Notes under the pieces: generated by a model
The model's input: only the letters and a program-made list of their open reading frames with translations
Databases searched by the model: none
Told to the model about the DNA's origin: nothing
Translations under genes and position numbers: made by a program
Shown here: positions 1-5,946 of the stretch, one piece after another
Position numbering within the stretch: position 1 is the stretch's first letter
How the letters are laid out: the number at the start of each line of letters is the position of its first letter
Assembly (NCBI GenBank): GCA_020426065.1
Contig: JAGQQT010000159.1
Coordinates: forward strand, 1 to 8,232
DNA length: 8,232 nucleotides
From: Planctomycetaceae bacterium
GTDB lineage: Bacteria > Planctomycetota > Planctomycetia > Planctomycetales > Planctomycetaceae
Direction of reading: 5' to 3'

Positions 1-110
1 ATCCGCTTCGGTCCTGAACGTGCCACATACCAGATGTGATACCTCTTGTTGAAACAATCTCCCGGACGACTCACATTTCCTGAATTTCAGATTTCCCGTT
101 TTTGACGGCG

Positions 111-138
111 TTGCAAGCCTCCCGGCAGGCGCCATAAT
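111..138 (+). promoter_or_regulatory. Possible sigma-70-like promoter upstream of fabZ
   Basis: TTGCAA (111-116) and CATAAT (133-138) are separated by 16 bp and match the consensus -35 and -10 boxes at four and five of six positions. A second possible -35, TTGACG at 102-107, is too far away (25 bp). The rest of 1-158 shows no supported gene. Frame 1 is open from the window edge to a TGA at 37-39, which could be the last 12 codons of an upstream gene but is too short to judge. Confidence 0.4.
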
Positions 139-188
139 ACGGACAACATCTTGCCTGAATGGCCAACTCACGCCCGGAAAGTATTGGA

Positions 189-620
189 ATGGACCTCGAT
201 CAGATTAAAGCCTGTATTCCTCATCGTGAACCGTTTCTGTGGATCGATGAAGTCCTGGAACTGACAGAAACGTCCATCCACTGCACCAAATACATCAATC
301 CGGATCTGCCCGTTTTTCAGGGACATTATCCGGACTTCCCGATTCTGCCCGGCGTTCTGCAATGCGAAATGGCCCTGCAGGCTTCGGCCATTCTGATTTC
401 CCGTCTGCACGCCCTTGAAGAAGATAAGGTTCCGGTGGCAACCCGCCTGAACAACGTCAAATTCAAGCACATGGTCCGCCCTGGCGATACCGCCAATGTT
501 TACGTGGAAATCACGGAACGTCTGTCAGATACCTTTTTCCTCACGGGAAAAATCGTGGTCGATGGCCAGGTCACAACTCGACTCGAGTTTGCCGCTACCG
601 CCACGAATCACCCCTCGTGA
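189..620 (+). CDS. fabZ: 3-hydroxyacyl-[acyl-carrier-protein] dehydratase, FabZ type
   Basis: Hot-dog-fold dehydratase that removes water from (3R)-hydroxyacyl-ACP to give trans-2-enoyl-ACP in the elongation cycle of type II fatty acid synthesis in the cytoplasm. The N-terminus has the typical [12 protein letters not shown] block (residues 11-22). The active-site stretch [14 protein letters not shown] is followed by QCEMALQ. His46 and Glu60 are 14 residues apart, the same spacing as the catalytic His and Glu of known FabZ enzymes. I chose the ATG at 189 because it gives a typical 143-residue protein and follows a GGAAAG ribosome-binding site (176-181). An in-frame ATG at 159 would add ten residues ([10 protein letters not shown]) but has no good ribosome-binding site. 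It is not flanked by lpx or other fab genes here, so it may be a stand-alone or paralogous copy. A related hot-dog dehydratase acting on another thioester is possible, but the motif fits FabZ well. Confidence 0.9.
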   Translation: MDLDQIKACIPHREPFLWIDEVLELTETSIHCTKYINPDLPVFQGHYPDFPILPGVLQCEMALQASAILISRLHALEEDKVPVATRLNNVKFKHMVRPGDTANVYVEITERLSDTFFLTGKIVVDGQVTTRLEFAATATNHPS

Positions 621-749
621 GTTGGCCCGTTCGGCAGGGAATTGAGCGGAAAACGATCTTTTTCTGATTTTTCCGGAAGAAAAAACCTCATGACTCGTTT
701 CTGAAGTGGGCATTACTTATTCCACAAAAGAAACAGCAGGGAGCATGAG

Positions 750-1559
750 ATGAAAAAGATCCTCGGCATCGGACTTGGCATTGCCATCACACTGTTTGCA
801 GTGGGTTTCAGTTTTGCAGAACTGGGGGAATACACCCGAGTCGTTAAGAATCGGATGCACAGTGCTGTCAAAGATTCCATTCCCCTGTCCGTCGAAATTG
901 AGCGGATGGAAGTCTTGCTGACCAAACTGGATGACCAGGTCGCTTCCCATAAATATCTGGTGGCCAAATCTCAAATCAATCTGCAGGAAGCCGAAGCCGA
1001 ATTGAAGCGGCACGAATCCAAATCGCAGAATCTGTTTACCGAAATGAAGCATCTCCGCAGCTGGATCGATGCCACCGAGGTCGCCACTGTCTGCGTGAGC
1101 GGTCATCGGGTTTCCCGAACGGATATCTCGACCGCTTTGCGTCACAAGCTTTCGGCCTGGAAAGAATCGGAAGCGACTGTTGAGGCCTGTGCTCAAACGG
1201 TAGGCGAACACCGCAAAGCAACCGACGCCTTGACCATGCAGTTCACCGAATGGGAAAACCAGCGAAAACTGCTGGGACATCGGGTTGAAAAACTGAAGGC
1301 CCAGGTCGTTGCTCAGCAGCTGAAGCAGGAAACGTCACTGGCCCAATTGGATCAGTCCGATCTGGCCCGGGCAACCCGGCTGGCTGAAGACATTGAAAAA
1401 GAGATTCGGATCAATGAAGCTCAGGCCGCTCTCGGAACCAGCCCGCTCGATCATGTTCTGCAGGAACAGGTTGATGACTCAGCAGATATCACTGCCGAGG
1501 TGGATGCGGTGCTGAATGGTCAGGAAAAGAATGACGGCAAACTGACCAGCAACTTCTGA
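750..1559 (+). CDS. Hypothetical membrane-anchored or secreted coiled-coil protein
   Basis: 269 residues. I do not recognise a named family. Residues 1-3 are MKK, followed by a hydrophobic segment at about 4-23 ending in SFA, which could be an uncleaved anchor or a signal peptide cut after residue 23. Most of the remainder is charged, Ala/Leu/Glu/Gln-rich and predicted helical, with heptad-like stretches at about 45-105 and 130-225. These are separated by a short less helical section with two cysteines (Cys115 and Cys147 lie near it). The tail (about 230-269) is acidic and likely disordered. The layout recalls PspA-like or adaptor coiled-coil proteins, but there is no diagnostic motif. The start follows a good ribosome-binding site, CAGGGAG at 737-743. 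The gene is 129 nt after fabZ and ends 45 nt before a strong terminator, so it closes its own transcription unit and is unlikely to belong to the downstream retron. Confidence 0.8.
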   Translation: MKKILGIGLGIAITLFAVGFSFAELGEYTRVVKNRMHSAVKDSIPLSVEIERMEVLLTKLDDQVASHKYLVAKSQINLQEAEAELKRHESKSQNLFTEMKHLRSWIDATEVATVCVSGHRVSRTDISTALRHKLSAWKESEATVEACAQTVGEHRKATDALTMQFTEWENQRKLLGHRVEKLKAQVVAQQLKQETSLAQLDQSDLARATRLAEDIEKEIRINEAQAALGTSPLDHVLQEQVDDSADITAEVDAVLNGQEKNDGKLTSNF

Positions 1560-1604
1560 TGAGAAGGTTCCCAGGGTTTCAACACCTCCCTGAGTGATCG
1601 CCCA

Positions 1605-1636
1605 ACGCAACTGTCCTGATGACAGTTGCGTTTTTT
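1605..1636 (+). terminator. Strong Rho-independent terminator
   Basis: An 11-bp perfect stem (ACGCAACTGTC 1605-1615 with GACAGTTGCGT 1621-1631) has a CTGAT loop and is followed by six T (1631-1636). It ends the unit containing the coiled-coil gene and insulates it from the retron downstream. Confidence 0.93.
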
Positions 1637-1656
1637 CTTATTATCGAAAGACCCAG

Positions 1657-1683
1657 CACGTCTGGTCTGTTCTGACCGACGTG
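1657..1683. repeat. Inverted repeat in the gap between terminator and retron promoter
   Basis: CACGTC-T-GGTC (1657-1667) pairs with GACC-GACGTG (1674-1683): ten base pairs, one bulged T, six-base loop. No T-tract follows on either strand, so it is not an obvious terminator. It could be an operator, a structured leader or a remnant at the edge of the retron insertion. I see no gene in 1637-1826. Confidence 0.45.
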
Positions 1684-1826
1684 ACCAAATTCTAACGCAT
1701 TGAAAAATCTGCGCAGGCCACAAATCTTGGACACGTTCGCAGCACAATGGGGGAAATCGGTTATCGACCTCATTAAAAGATTTGGAAAAACTCTCCGGGA
1801 GACGCCGAGAAGACCGTTGAATACTG

Positions 1827-1857
1827 TTGACCGACGACCAGTGTAACACGCTACAAT
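1827..1857 (+). promoter_or_regulatory. Predicted promoter of the retron
   Basis: TTGACC (1827-1832, five of six consensus matches) and TACAAT (1852-1857, five of six) are separated by 19 bp, slightly longer than ideal. Transcription would begin about seven bases after the -10 box, at about 1864, which is the first base of the a1 repeat. That agreement between an independent promoter call and the RNA structure supports both. Confidence 0.65.
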
Positions 1858-1863
1858 GTAAAT

Positions 1864-1887
1864 GGTTGCAGCACAGCGATCGCATAA
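1864..1887 (+). repeat. Retron a1 arm (pairs with a2 at 2010-2032)
   Basis: TTGCAGCACAGCG (1866-1878) is the exact reverse complement of 2018-2030. The pairing extends outward by G1865-T2031 (wobble) and G1864-C2032. Inward, after a small internal loop, it continues with C1881-G2016, G1882-C2015 and, past one mismatch, ATAA (1884-1887) with TTAT (2010-2013). The duplex thus stops exactly before G1888. Confidence 0.88.
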
Positions 1888-1949
1888 GCTCGGCTTGTTT
1901 CGGCAAGCGCTGTGGGGTTACCCCACGGTCGAATCATTGTTGACTTCTC
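1888..1949 (+). ncRNA. Predicted msr segment
   Basis: This is the RNA part that would stay attached to the msDNA, starting with the proposed branching guanosine G1888 in an AGC context. It carries the GCTTG-TTTCGG-CAAGC hairpin and the GC-rich GTGGGG-TTA-CCCCAC hairpin. The 3' boundary is uncertain by about ten bases because msr and msd normally overlap where reverse transcription stops. The GTG at 1912 extends the RT reading frame upstream but lies inside the second hairpin and is not a start codon. Confidence 0.75.
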
Positions 1950-2009
1950 GTCAGGAACCAAAGACCAGTCCGGTCACCGGACTGGTACTTTGGTTCGGGA
2001 CAGGATCGG
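1950..2009 (-). ncRNA. Predicted msd segment (msDNA is copied as the minus strand)
   Basis: GAACCAAAG (1955-1963) pairs with CTTTGGTTC (1988-1996). ACCAGTCCGG (1964-1973) pairs with CCGGACTGGT (1977-1986). A1987 is the only bulged base and TCA is the loop. That makes 19 base pairs with one bulge. An outer GTC/GAC clamp (1950-1952 with 1999-2001) lies beyond a 2x2 internal loop. If copying starts at about 2009 next to a2 and stops near the base of the hairpin, the msDNA would be about 60 nt, mostly one long hairpin. The start and stop points are inferred. Confidence 0.78.
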
Positions 2010-2032
2010 TTATCCGCCGCTGTGCTGCAATC
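2010..2032 (+). repeat. Retron a2 arm (pairs with a1 at 1864-1887)
   Basis: CGCTGTGCTGCAA (2018-2030) is the exact reverse complement of 1866-1878, with extensions on both sides as described for a1. A T-rich stretch (2033-2037) follows and could mark the RNA 3' end, although read-through into the RT gene is expected. Confidence 0.86.
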
Positions 2033-2121
2033 TTTTTATTGACTGGTCCCGCCGGAATCCTTTCCAGGGAAATGTCTCCTCAGACTGGCCCGCAGATTAT
2101 TCGGATGCTCACTGTAAAATT

Positions 2122-3456
2122 ATGGGTCTGATCCAATTCCTACGCAGCCTGTTTTTCGGATCTGGCCCCCAGTCAGCGGGAACAGCATCCCGCCAGTATT
2201 CAGATCAGTGGAATGCCGGCTCTTCGAGCGCAAACCAGAATTCCTCGACACCAACTGCGACCGCTCCTGAAACCGTCCGGACCAGACCGAAACTGGTTCC
2301 GCTGCGTCGTCATAAAAAGGGACGAAACAGACAACTCATTTCGGGCGAGCGGGGCTTGAAAACAGCTCCCTATCAGCTGGCCGTTCCAGATGTCACCAGT
2401 CCAGGGACATTTCTGGATCTGAGCCGGGACGGCGATTCTGCCCGCAGGGCTGACTGGGAACTTCCTGAACTGACCACACCCCAGGATCTGGCCGACTGGC
2501 TGGAAATTCCGCTGGGGCATCTCGGCTGGCTGACCGGCAGATACCTGGATGGGAAGCGCCCTCTCGATGCCAGCAAGGCCCATTATCATTACACTTGGAA
2601 ACAGAAGCGCAAGGGCGGTTTTCGTCTCATCGAAGCCCCTTATCCACTGCTGCGGCAGGTTCAGGAGCAGATTCTGGATGAAATCCTGTGCTGTGTTCCC
2701 ACGCATGTTTCCGCACACGGGTTTAAAACCGGATGCTCGGTCCTGACTAATGCCCAGCCACACCTCGGCAAAGATGTGGTGGTCAAGCTGGACCTGGACA
2801 ACTTCTATACCCGCGTCCGTTATTCCCGGGTGGTCGCGCTGTTTCGTGGCATTGGCTATAACCGTGAAATCGCAATCTGGCTGGCCCGACTGACAACCTC
2901 GGCCATCCCCGGCAACCTGCGTTTCCCTGGTGGTCAACCCAAGTTGATGTCGCTTTTCCTGCCTCGACATCTTCCTCAGGGAGCCCCCACTTCACCCGCT
3001 CTGGCCAATTTGGTGGCCTATTCACTGGATATCCGTTTGAACGGGATAGCCGAATCGTTTGGTGCCCAATACACCCGTTATGGAGATGACCTGACTTTTT
3101 CGGGCGACCACAAGTTTCGAGCCTCTCTCCGGCTGTTTCTCCCGCTGGTGCGACAAATCATTCGCCATGAGCGATTTGTCCTCAATCCCAAGAAAATGCA
3201 GGTGGTCCGCCCCTGCTCTCGACAGTTGGTAACTGGTGTTGTGGTCAATCAAAAGCCGAACATCTCCCGCAAGGAATTCGACCGGCTCAAAGCCACTCTC
3301 CACAACTGTGTTCGCCTGGGACCAGAGTCCCAGAACCGGACAAATCATGAGAATTTCCGAGCTCACCTGCGGGGACGAATCGCCTTCGTACAACAACTCA
3401 ATCCCGCTCGTGCGGAAAAACTGCTGATGATCTACAACAGAATCAAATGGTCCTGA
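2122..3456 (+). CDS. Retron-type reverse transcriptase with N-terminal extension
   Basis: 444-residue RNA-directed DNA polymerase expected to make msDNA from the RNA encoded just upstream. Conserved blocks in order: KRKGGFRLIEAP (162-173); the retron NAxxH motif NAQPH (210-214); motif A VKLDLDNFY with Asp224; motif B LPQGAPTSPALANL (284-297); catalytic YGDD (320-323), with Gly where most retrons have Ala; NPKKMQV (355-361); and the retron VTG block RQLVTGVVVNQKP (367-379). NAxxH plus VTG separates retron RTs from group II intron and DGR enzymes. The first 150 residues are unusual: a short hydrophobic start, a Ser/Thr/Gln/Asn-rich linker (about 13-50), a basic patch (about 53-70), then LTTPQDLADWLEIPLGHLGWL (118-138), which recalls the leader region of myxobacterial retron RTs. 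I chose ATG 2122 because the frame has no other start between a2 and this point, although no clear ribosome-binding site precedes it. No nuclease, ATPase, HTH or protease domain is visible in the C-terminus. Confidence 0.96.
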   Translation: MGLIQFLRSLFFGSGPQSAGTASRQYSDQWNAGSSSANQNSSTPTATAPETVRTRPKLVPLRRHKKGRNRQLISGERGLKTAPYQLAVPDVTSPGTFLDLSRDGDSARRADWELPELTTPQDLADWLEIPLGHLGWLTGRYLDGKRPLDASKAHYHYTWKQKRKGGFRLIEAPYPLLRQVQEQILDEILCCVPTHVSAHGFKTGCSVLTNAQPHLGKDVVVKLDLDNFYTRVRYSRVVALFRGIGYNREIAIWLARLTTSAIPGNLRFPGGQPKLMSLFLPRHLPQGAPTSPALANLVAYSLDIRLNGIAESFGAQYTRYGDDLTFSGDHKFRASLRLFLPLVRQIIRHERFVLNPKKMQVVRPCSRQLVTGVVVNQKPNISRKEFDRLKATLHNCVRLGPESQNRTNHENFRAHLRGRIAFVQQLNPARAEKLLMIYNRIKWS

Positions 3457-3660
3457 AGCAGCATCGCACCAGAAGTCAACCTCTGTTCAGTACAGATCTT
3501 CTTACAGAGCCGAAAACGATCTTTGCAGTAATTCCTGAACGTGTTAGAGTTCGACCCGAACGTCTTGACGGAAACGGCATCCCGTACCTAGAGATGTTCT
3601 TCAGGTTACCCATCAACAAGATATCCACTTGATGAGGAATCTGTCTGGTTTTTGATTACT
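3457..3660. other. Gap after the RT gene: no convincing gene or terminator
   Basis: This stretch has no recognisable gene. An ATG at 3447, overlapping the RT stop, opens a 61-codon frame ending at 3632. It has no ribosome-binding site and no recognisable sequence, so I do not call it a gene. A short hairpin (GTTCG-ACC-CGAAC, 3549-3561) lacks a T-tract. The retron transcript has no clear terminator here. Confidence 0.4.
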
Positions 3661-3706
3661 GACTGAGGATTCACTCAGTCTGAACGAAGTCTCGACAAGG
3701 ATGTCG
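3661..3706 (+). promoter_or_regulatory. Two leader hairpins, the second presenting the ribosome-binding site
   Basis: GACTGAG (3661-3667) pairs with CTCAGTC (3674-3680) around a six-base loop. Just downstream CGACA (3693-3697) pairs with TGTCG (3702-3706) around loop AGGA. That loop is the Shine-Dalgarno sequence for the ATG at 3712, ten bases away. The arrangement could tune translation of the next gene, but no ligand or regulator can be inferred. Confidence 0.4.
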
Positions 3707-3711
3707 ATATT

Positions 3712-4617
3712 ATGACTTGCGGCCTCAATTGCTTCCTGTTTCGTTCACGGATTTTCCAGGTATGTCTGGGACTCGGGCTGTTATCCGGCAGTGCTTTTGC
3801 CCAGCAGAATCAGCCAGGAAAAGCCACACTCCAGAACACAACTCCCCCTGTCGTGCAGCAGGCGCCGACTCTGACTCCCGAACTGAGCCAGATCCTTGAT
3901 AACTGGGAAAAGGCAGGGGATTTCACCCAGAAACTGGAAGGAAAGCATCTCCGATACATTTACGACCATGTCTTCTTTGTCGAAAAATGGTCGAGCGGAG
4001 AATTCTATTATGAAGCTCCAGATAAAGGACGAATTGATCTGGATGCCCCGAAGGAATTTAAACCGGGGCAGAAACGGACCAGAGGAGACAAGACTTACTC
4101 GATTGAAGCCGACAAACCGGAACGCTGGATTTGCGATGGCTCCCAGGTCTATGCCATTGATGAGGATCGCAAAGAGTTTCAGCGAATCCCCATTCCTGTC
4201 GAAAGCCGGGGAAATAACATTGTCGATGGCCCGATGCCCTTTCTGTTTGGAATCACCAAGGAAAAGGTCATCATGAGGTACCATGTGTCACTGAATACCC
4301 CGGATCAGGGTGGGAAACATGATCTCTCCCAGGGAATTATCCACCTGAAAGTCAAACCGCTCTGGCAACAGGATGCCGCCAACTGGCAGGAAGCCGAAGT
4401 GATGCTGGATGCCCGTTCTTACCTGCCTACTGCAATCCGACTGATTCATCCCGGTGCGACCGCCGAAACTGTCTATGTGTTTCAGGACGTAGAACGGAAC
4501 TCCAAACAGGGAATTGTAGGAGTTGTCTGGGGTGGAAGTCCTTTTCAACCCAATCTGCGGGGTTACAAGGAACTGACCCAGACCGCGGCTGAACCGTCCA
4601 CCGATATCCGAAAATGA
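3712..4617 (+). CDS. Secreted planctomycete protein, TIGR03009-like
   Basis: 301 residues. An N-terminal signal peptide has a hydrophobic core at about 14-28 and a likely type I cleavage site AFA/QQ after residue 30, so the mature protein should be periplasmic or exported. A Pro/Gln/Thr-rich spacer (31-57) precedes the folded part. The sequence order (a helix near [18 protein letters not shown], a [15 protein letters not shown] strand pair, [48 protein letters not shown]) matches what I recall of the planctomycete family TIGR03009. That family resembles the open beta-barrel LolA/LolB and DUF-type lipoprotein-carrier fold. A role in binding a lipid or lipoprotein would be inference from fold resemblance; the function is unknown. 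AGGA at 3698-3701 is the likely ribosome-binding site. The gene stands alone between the retron and a terminator at 4680-4702. Confidence 0.85.
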   Translation: MTCGLNCFLFRSRIFQVCLGLGLLSGSAFAQQNQPGKATLQNTTPPVVQQAPTLTPELSQILDNWEKAGDFTQKLEGKHLRYIYDHVFFVEKWSSGEFYYEAPDKGRIDLDAPKEFKPGQKRTRGDKTYSIEADKPERWICDGSQVYAIDEDRKEFQRIPIPVESRGNNIVDGPMPFLFGITKEKVIMRYHVSLNTPDQGGKHDLSQGIIHLKVKPLWQQDAANWQEAEVMLDARSYLPTAIRLIHPGATAETVYVFQDVERNSKQGIVGVVWGGSPFQPNLRGYKELTQTAAEPSTDIRK

Positions 4618-4679
4618 ACCAGTGAAAACTGGGGCGAGTCGGTTTCAACCACTGGACAGGAATCCCTCTTGTTCAGGGG

Positions 4680-4702
4680 AATCCATTTCAGTGGATTTTT
4701 TT
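4680..4702 (+). terminator. Rho-independent terminator after the TIGR03009-like gene
   Basis: AATCCA (4680-4685) pairs with TGGATT (4692-4697) around a TTTCAG loop, and seven T run from 4696 to 4702. A smaller CCCT/AGGG hairpin (4664-4678) lies just upstream. It ends the transcript of the secreted protein. Confidence 0.75.
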
Positions 4703-4823
4703 GGAGAACCGAGCGGGAGTCGGTTCATTGTTTCTGGATTTTTGTTGGTCAAAGTGTAAGAATCCGAAGCTGAAGTCCGAATTATCATCGCGCTCCGGCC
4801 TGGCTGGTTTGAGGGTTAAAAAT

Positions 4824-5231
4824 ATGGCAGCTGCGACCGACGTCATGAGCAACCGGAAGCCGTACCACCACAATGCATACGAGTTCGTTTTCGATGCACT
4901 GCGTTATACCCAGGACATGCTGGACCGTGGACGGCTGCAGGAGGGAATGTCGGAAGAATCGGCTCATATCTCCGGTGGAGAACTGCTTGAGGGTATCCGC
5001 CTGATGGCTCTCGAACGCTACGGTCTGATGACCCAGAGCGTCTTCGCAAGCTGGGGGGTGAACACCACCGAGGACTTCGGGAAGATCGTTTTTGATCTGA
5101 TCGAACGGGGTGAGATGAAAAAGACAGAACGTGATTCCCTGAGTGATTTTTGCAATGTGTATGACTTTCAGGAAGCATTCAATCGCGATTACCTGATCGA
5201 TGTCAGCGAAGCATTCAAAGGCAATCGCTGA
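4824..5231 (+). CDS. Small conserved protein, TIGR04138 / Minf_1886-like
   Basis: 135 residues, no signal peptide or membrane segment, probably cytoplasmic. The pattern [13 protein letters not shown] (18-30), [20 protein letters not shown] (48-67), SVFASWGV (72-79) and [17 protein letters not shown] (82-98) matches my memory of the family TIGR04138, reported mainly from Planctomycetes and Verrucomicrobia and of unknown function. The conserved [10 protein letters not shown] core could be a binding surface, but no enzyme motif is recognisable. I chose ATG 4824 because GAGGG (4811-4815) sits eight bases before it. The frame stays open upstream to 4701, but that extension would cross the terminator. 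A second in-frame ATG at 4845 is possible. The next gene follows after 49 nt, suggesting co-transcription. Confidence 0.86.
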   Translation: MAAATDVMSNRKPYHHNAYEFVFDALRYTQDMLDRGRLQEGMSEESAHISGGELLEGIRLMALERYGLMTQSVFASWGVNTTEDFGKIVFDLIERGEMKKTERDSLSDFCNVYDFQEAFNRDYLIDVSEAFKGNR

Positions 5232-5280
5232 TCTTCTGTGCATGGCTGAAGTCTGAAACCCGGATGGAGATTGGGGAAGA

Positions 5281-5736
5281 ATGGAAGCCGCTCCTGCCGG
5301 ACAACCCAGCCCGCCAGCTCATCATCCCCGCTTTTTTCTGGCACTGGGACTGGGAATCGGCTGGCTTCTCTTGCTGGCCGCGTTTGCCTTCTGGTCTGCC
5401 AATCCAGTGACCTTGAACCGGGTTCAACTACTGCATTCGGATGCCATTGTGTCCGGAACCGTATCCGCGGACCGCCAGTCATTACAGATCGAGTCGGTGC
5501 TTTACCCCAGCGGCAGTCCCCTTAAACCGGGTGAAAACCTCACACTGCTGATTCCCCCCCAGCACTGGCATTCCGGTGAAGCCAGAATAGTTCCCTTGAT
5601 GCTGACTGCTGAGGGAAAATGGCAACTCACGCCTCCTCCCTTTCGACAGGACGCCCAGCTCGATTATCCGGATCGCCCTGATCTTCGTGAAGACCTGAAT
5701 GCCATTCTGGCCTCCCGTTCAACCGCTGCGTTCTAG
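5281..5736 (+). CDS. Hypothetical single-pass membrane protein
   Basis: 151 residues, family not recognised. A Pro/Ala-rich cytoplasmic N-terminus (1-16) precedes one clear transmembrane segment (about 18-40, FFLALGLGIGWLLLLAAFAF). The following outside domain (about 41-151) is beta-rich in appearance: IVSGTVSADRQSLQIESVLY, then LKPGENLTLLIPP, then a Trp/Pro-rich stretch. This reads like a small SH3- or OB-like barrel, but that is only an impression. The last 30 residues are charged and probably helical. GGGGAAGA directly before the ATG (5273-5280) and GGAG at 5266-5269 support this start. The 49-nt gap to the TIGR04138-like gene suggests one operon. A run of seven C (5554-5560) lies inside the gene. 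Confidence 0.75.
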   Translation: MEAAPAGQPSPPAHHPRFFLALGLGIGWLLLLAAFAFWSANPVTLNRVQLLHSDAIVSGTVSADRQSLQIESVLYPSGSPLKPGENLTLLIPPQHWHSGEARIVPLMLTAEGKWQLTPPPFRQDAQLDYPDRPDLREDLNAILASRSTAAF

Positions 5737-5890
5737 CCGCTGAGGCCGCCAGTCGGAATGGATTGCGTAAATTGCCCTGCCGACATGATCGTTCCGAATA
5801 GAACAAAAAGTCTTTCGGCATGATTTTCTGCTGAATTCCCCAACGATTTGAAGTGATTGCTCGTAACTACCGTCAAGGGGTTTTATACTG

Positions 5891-5913
5891 CAGGCCTTCC
5901 GGGGCCTGTTTTT
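5891..5913 (+). terminator. Rho-independent terminator
   Basis: CAGGCC (5891-5896) pairs with GGCCTG (5903-5908) around loop TTCCGG, followed by five T (5909-5913). It lies 155 nt after the membrane-protein gene and separates it from the ABC transporter operon. The intervening 5737-5890 has no gene, only a weak imperfect fold (TGCCGA 5778-5783 with TCGGCA 5815-5820). A TATACT box (5884-5889) directly before the stem has no well-spaced -35. Confidence 0.8.
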
Positions 5914-5923
5914 GTGGGGACAG

Positions 5924-5944
5924 ACCGCAATTAAGAACCGCAAT
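5924..5944 (+). repeat. Tandem 8-bp repeat ACCGCAAT with 13-bp period
   Basis: ACCGCAAT occurs at 5924-5931 and 5937-5944. It lies between the terminator and the structured leader of the ABC transporter operon. It could be a paired regulator-binding site, but its short length makes chance plausible. Confidence 0.3.
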
Positions 5945-5946
5945 CT

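Larger units (their letters stand above)
1864..2032 (+). ncRNA. Retron msr-msd non-coding RNA
   Basis: Template and primer RNA for the adjacent reverse transcriptase. In retrons the RT primes from the 2'-OH of an internal guanosine and copies the msd part, giving a branched RNA-DNA (msDNA). Five elements appear in canonical order. First, a1 (1864-1887) pairs with a2 (2010-2032), including 13 perfect pairs. Second, AGC (1887-1889) makes G1888 the candidate branch base, directly after the extended duplex. Third, an msr hairpin has GCTTG/CAAGC arms (1893-1908) and loop TTTCGG. Fourth, an msr hairpin has GTGGGG/CCCCAC arms (1912-1926) and loop TTA. Fifth, the long msd hairpin lies at 1955-1996. 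A weak third msr hairpin (GTCGA/TTGAC, 1928-1944) competes slightly with the second. The RNA ends about 90 nt before the RT start codon, the usual retron order. Exact ends and the branch base are inferred from folding by eye. Confidence 0.88.

Noticed and set aside
649..661. GAAAACGATCTTT repeated exactly at 3512-3524, bracketing the coiled-coil gene and the retron
   Set aside because: A 13-base match is about as frequent as expected by chance in a window this size, and no target-site or recombinase context is present.
717..1280. 187-codon minus-strand frame opposite the coiled-coil gene
   Set aside because: The plus-strand gene has a good ribosome-binding site, a signal or anchor segment and a terminator; the minus frame has none of these.
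1912..2121. GTG at 1912 as the RT start, adding 70 residues
   Set aside because: It lies inside the msr hairpin, and the extra codons would run through the msr, the msd hairpin and a2. The open frame there is explained by chance over a structured RNA.
2200..2970. 256-codon minus-strand frame opposite the RT gene
   Set aside because: It is the shadow of the RT coding sequence, whose motifs are unambiguous.
2122..3456. Group II intron maturase or diversity-generating retroelement RT
   Set aside because: No intron domain V/VI structure, maturase or endonuclease domain, template/variable repeat pair or accessory protein is seen, whereas the NAxxH and VTG motifs and msr-msd RNA point to a retron.
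4701..4823. Upstream TTG extension of the TIGR04138-like gene
   Set aside because: It starts within the T-tract of the preceding terminator, while ATG 4824 has a good ribosome-binding site and matches the family start.
5554..5560. Seven-C run as a phase-variation tract
   Set aside because: Too short on its own to support slippage, and the frame is intact on both sides.
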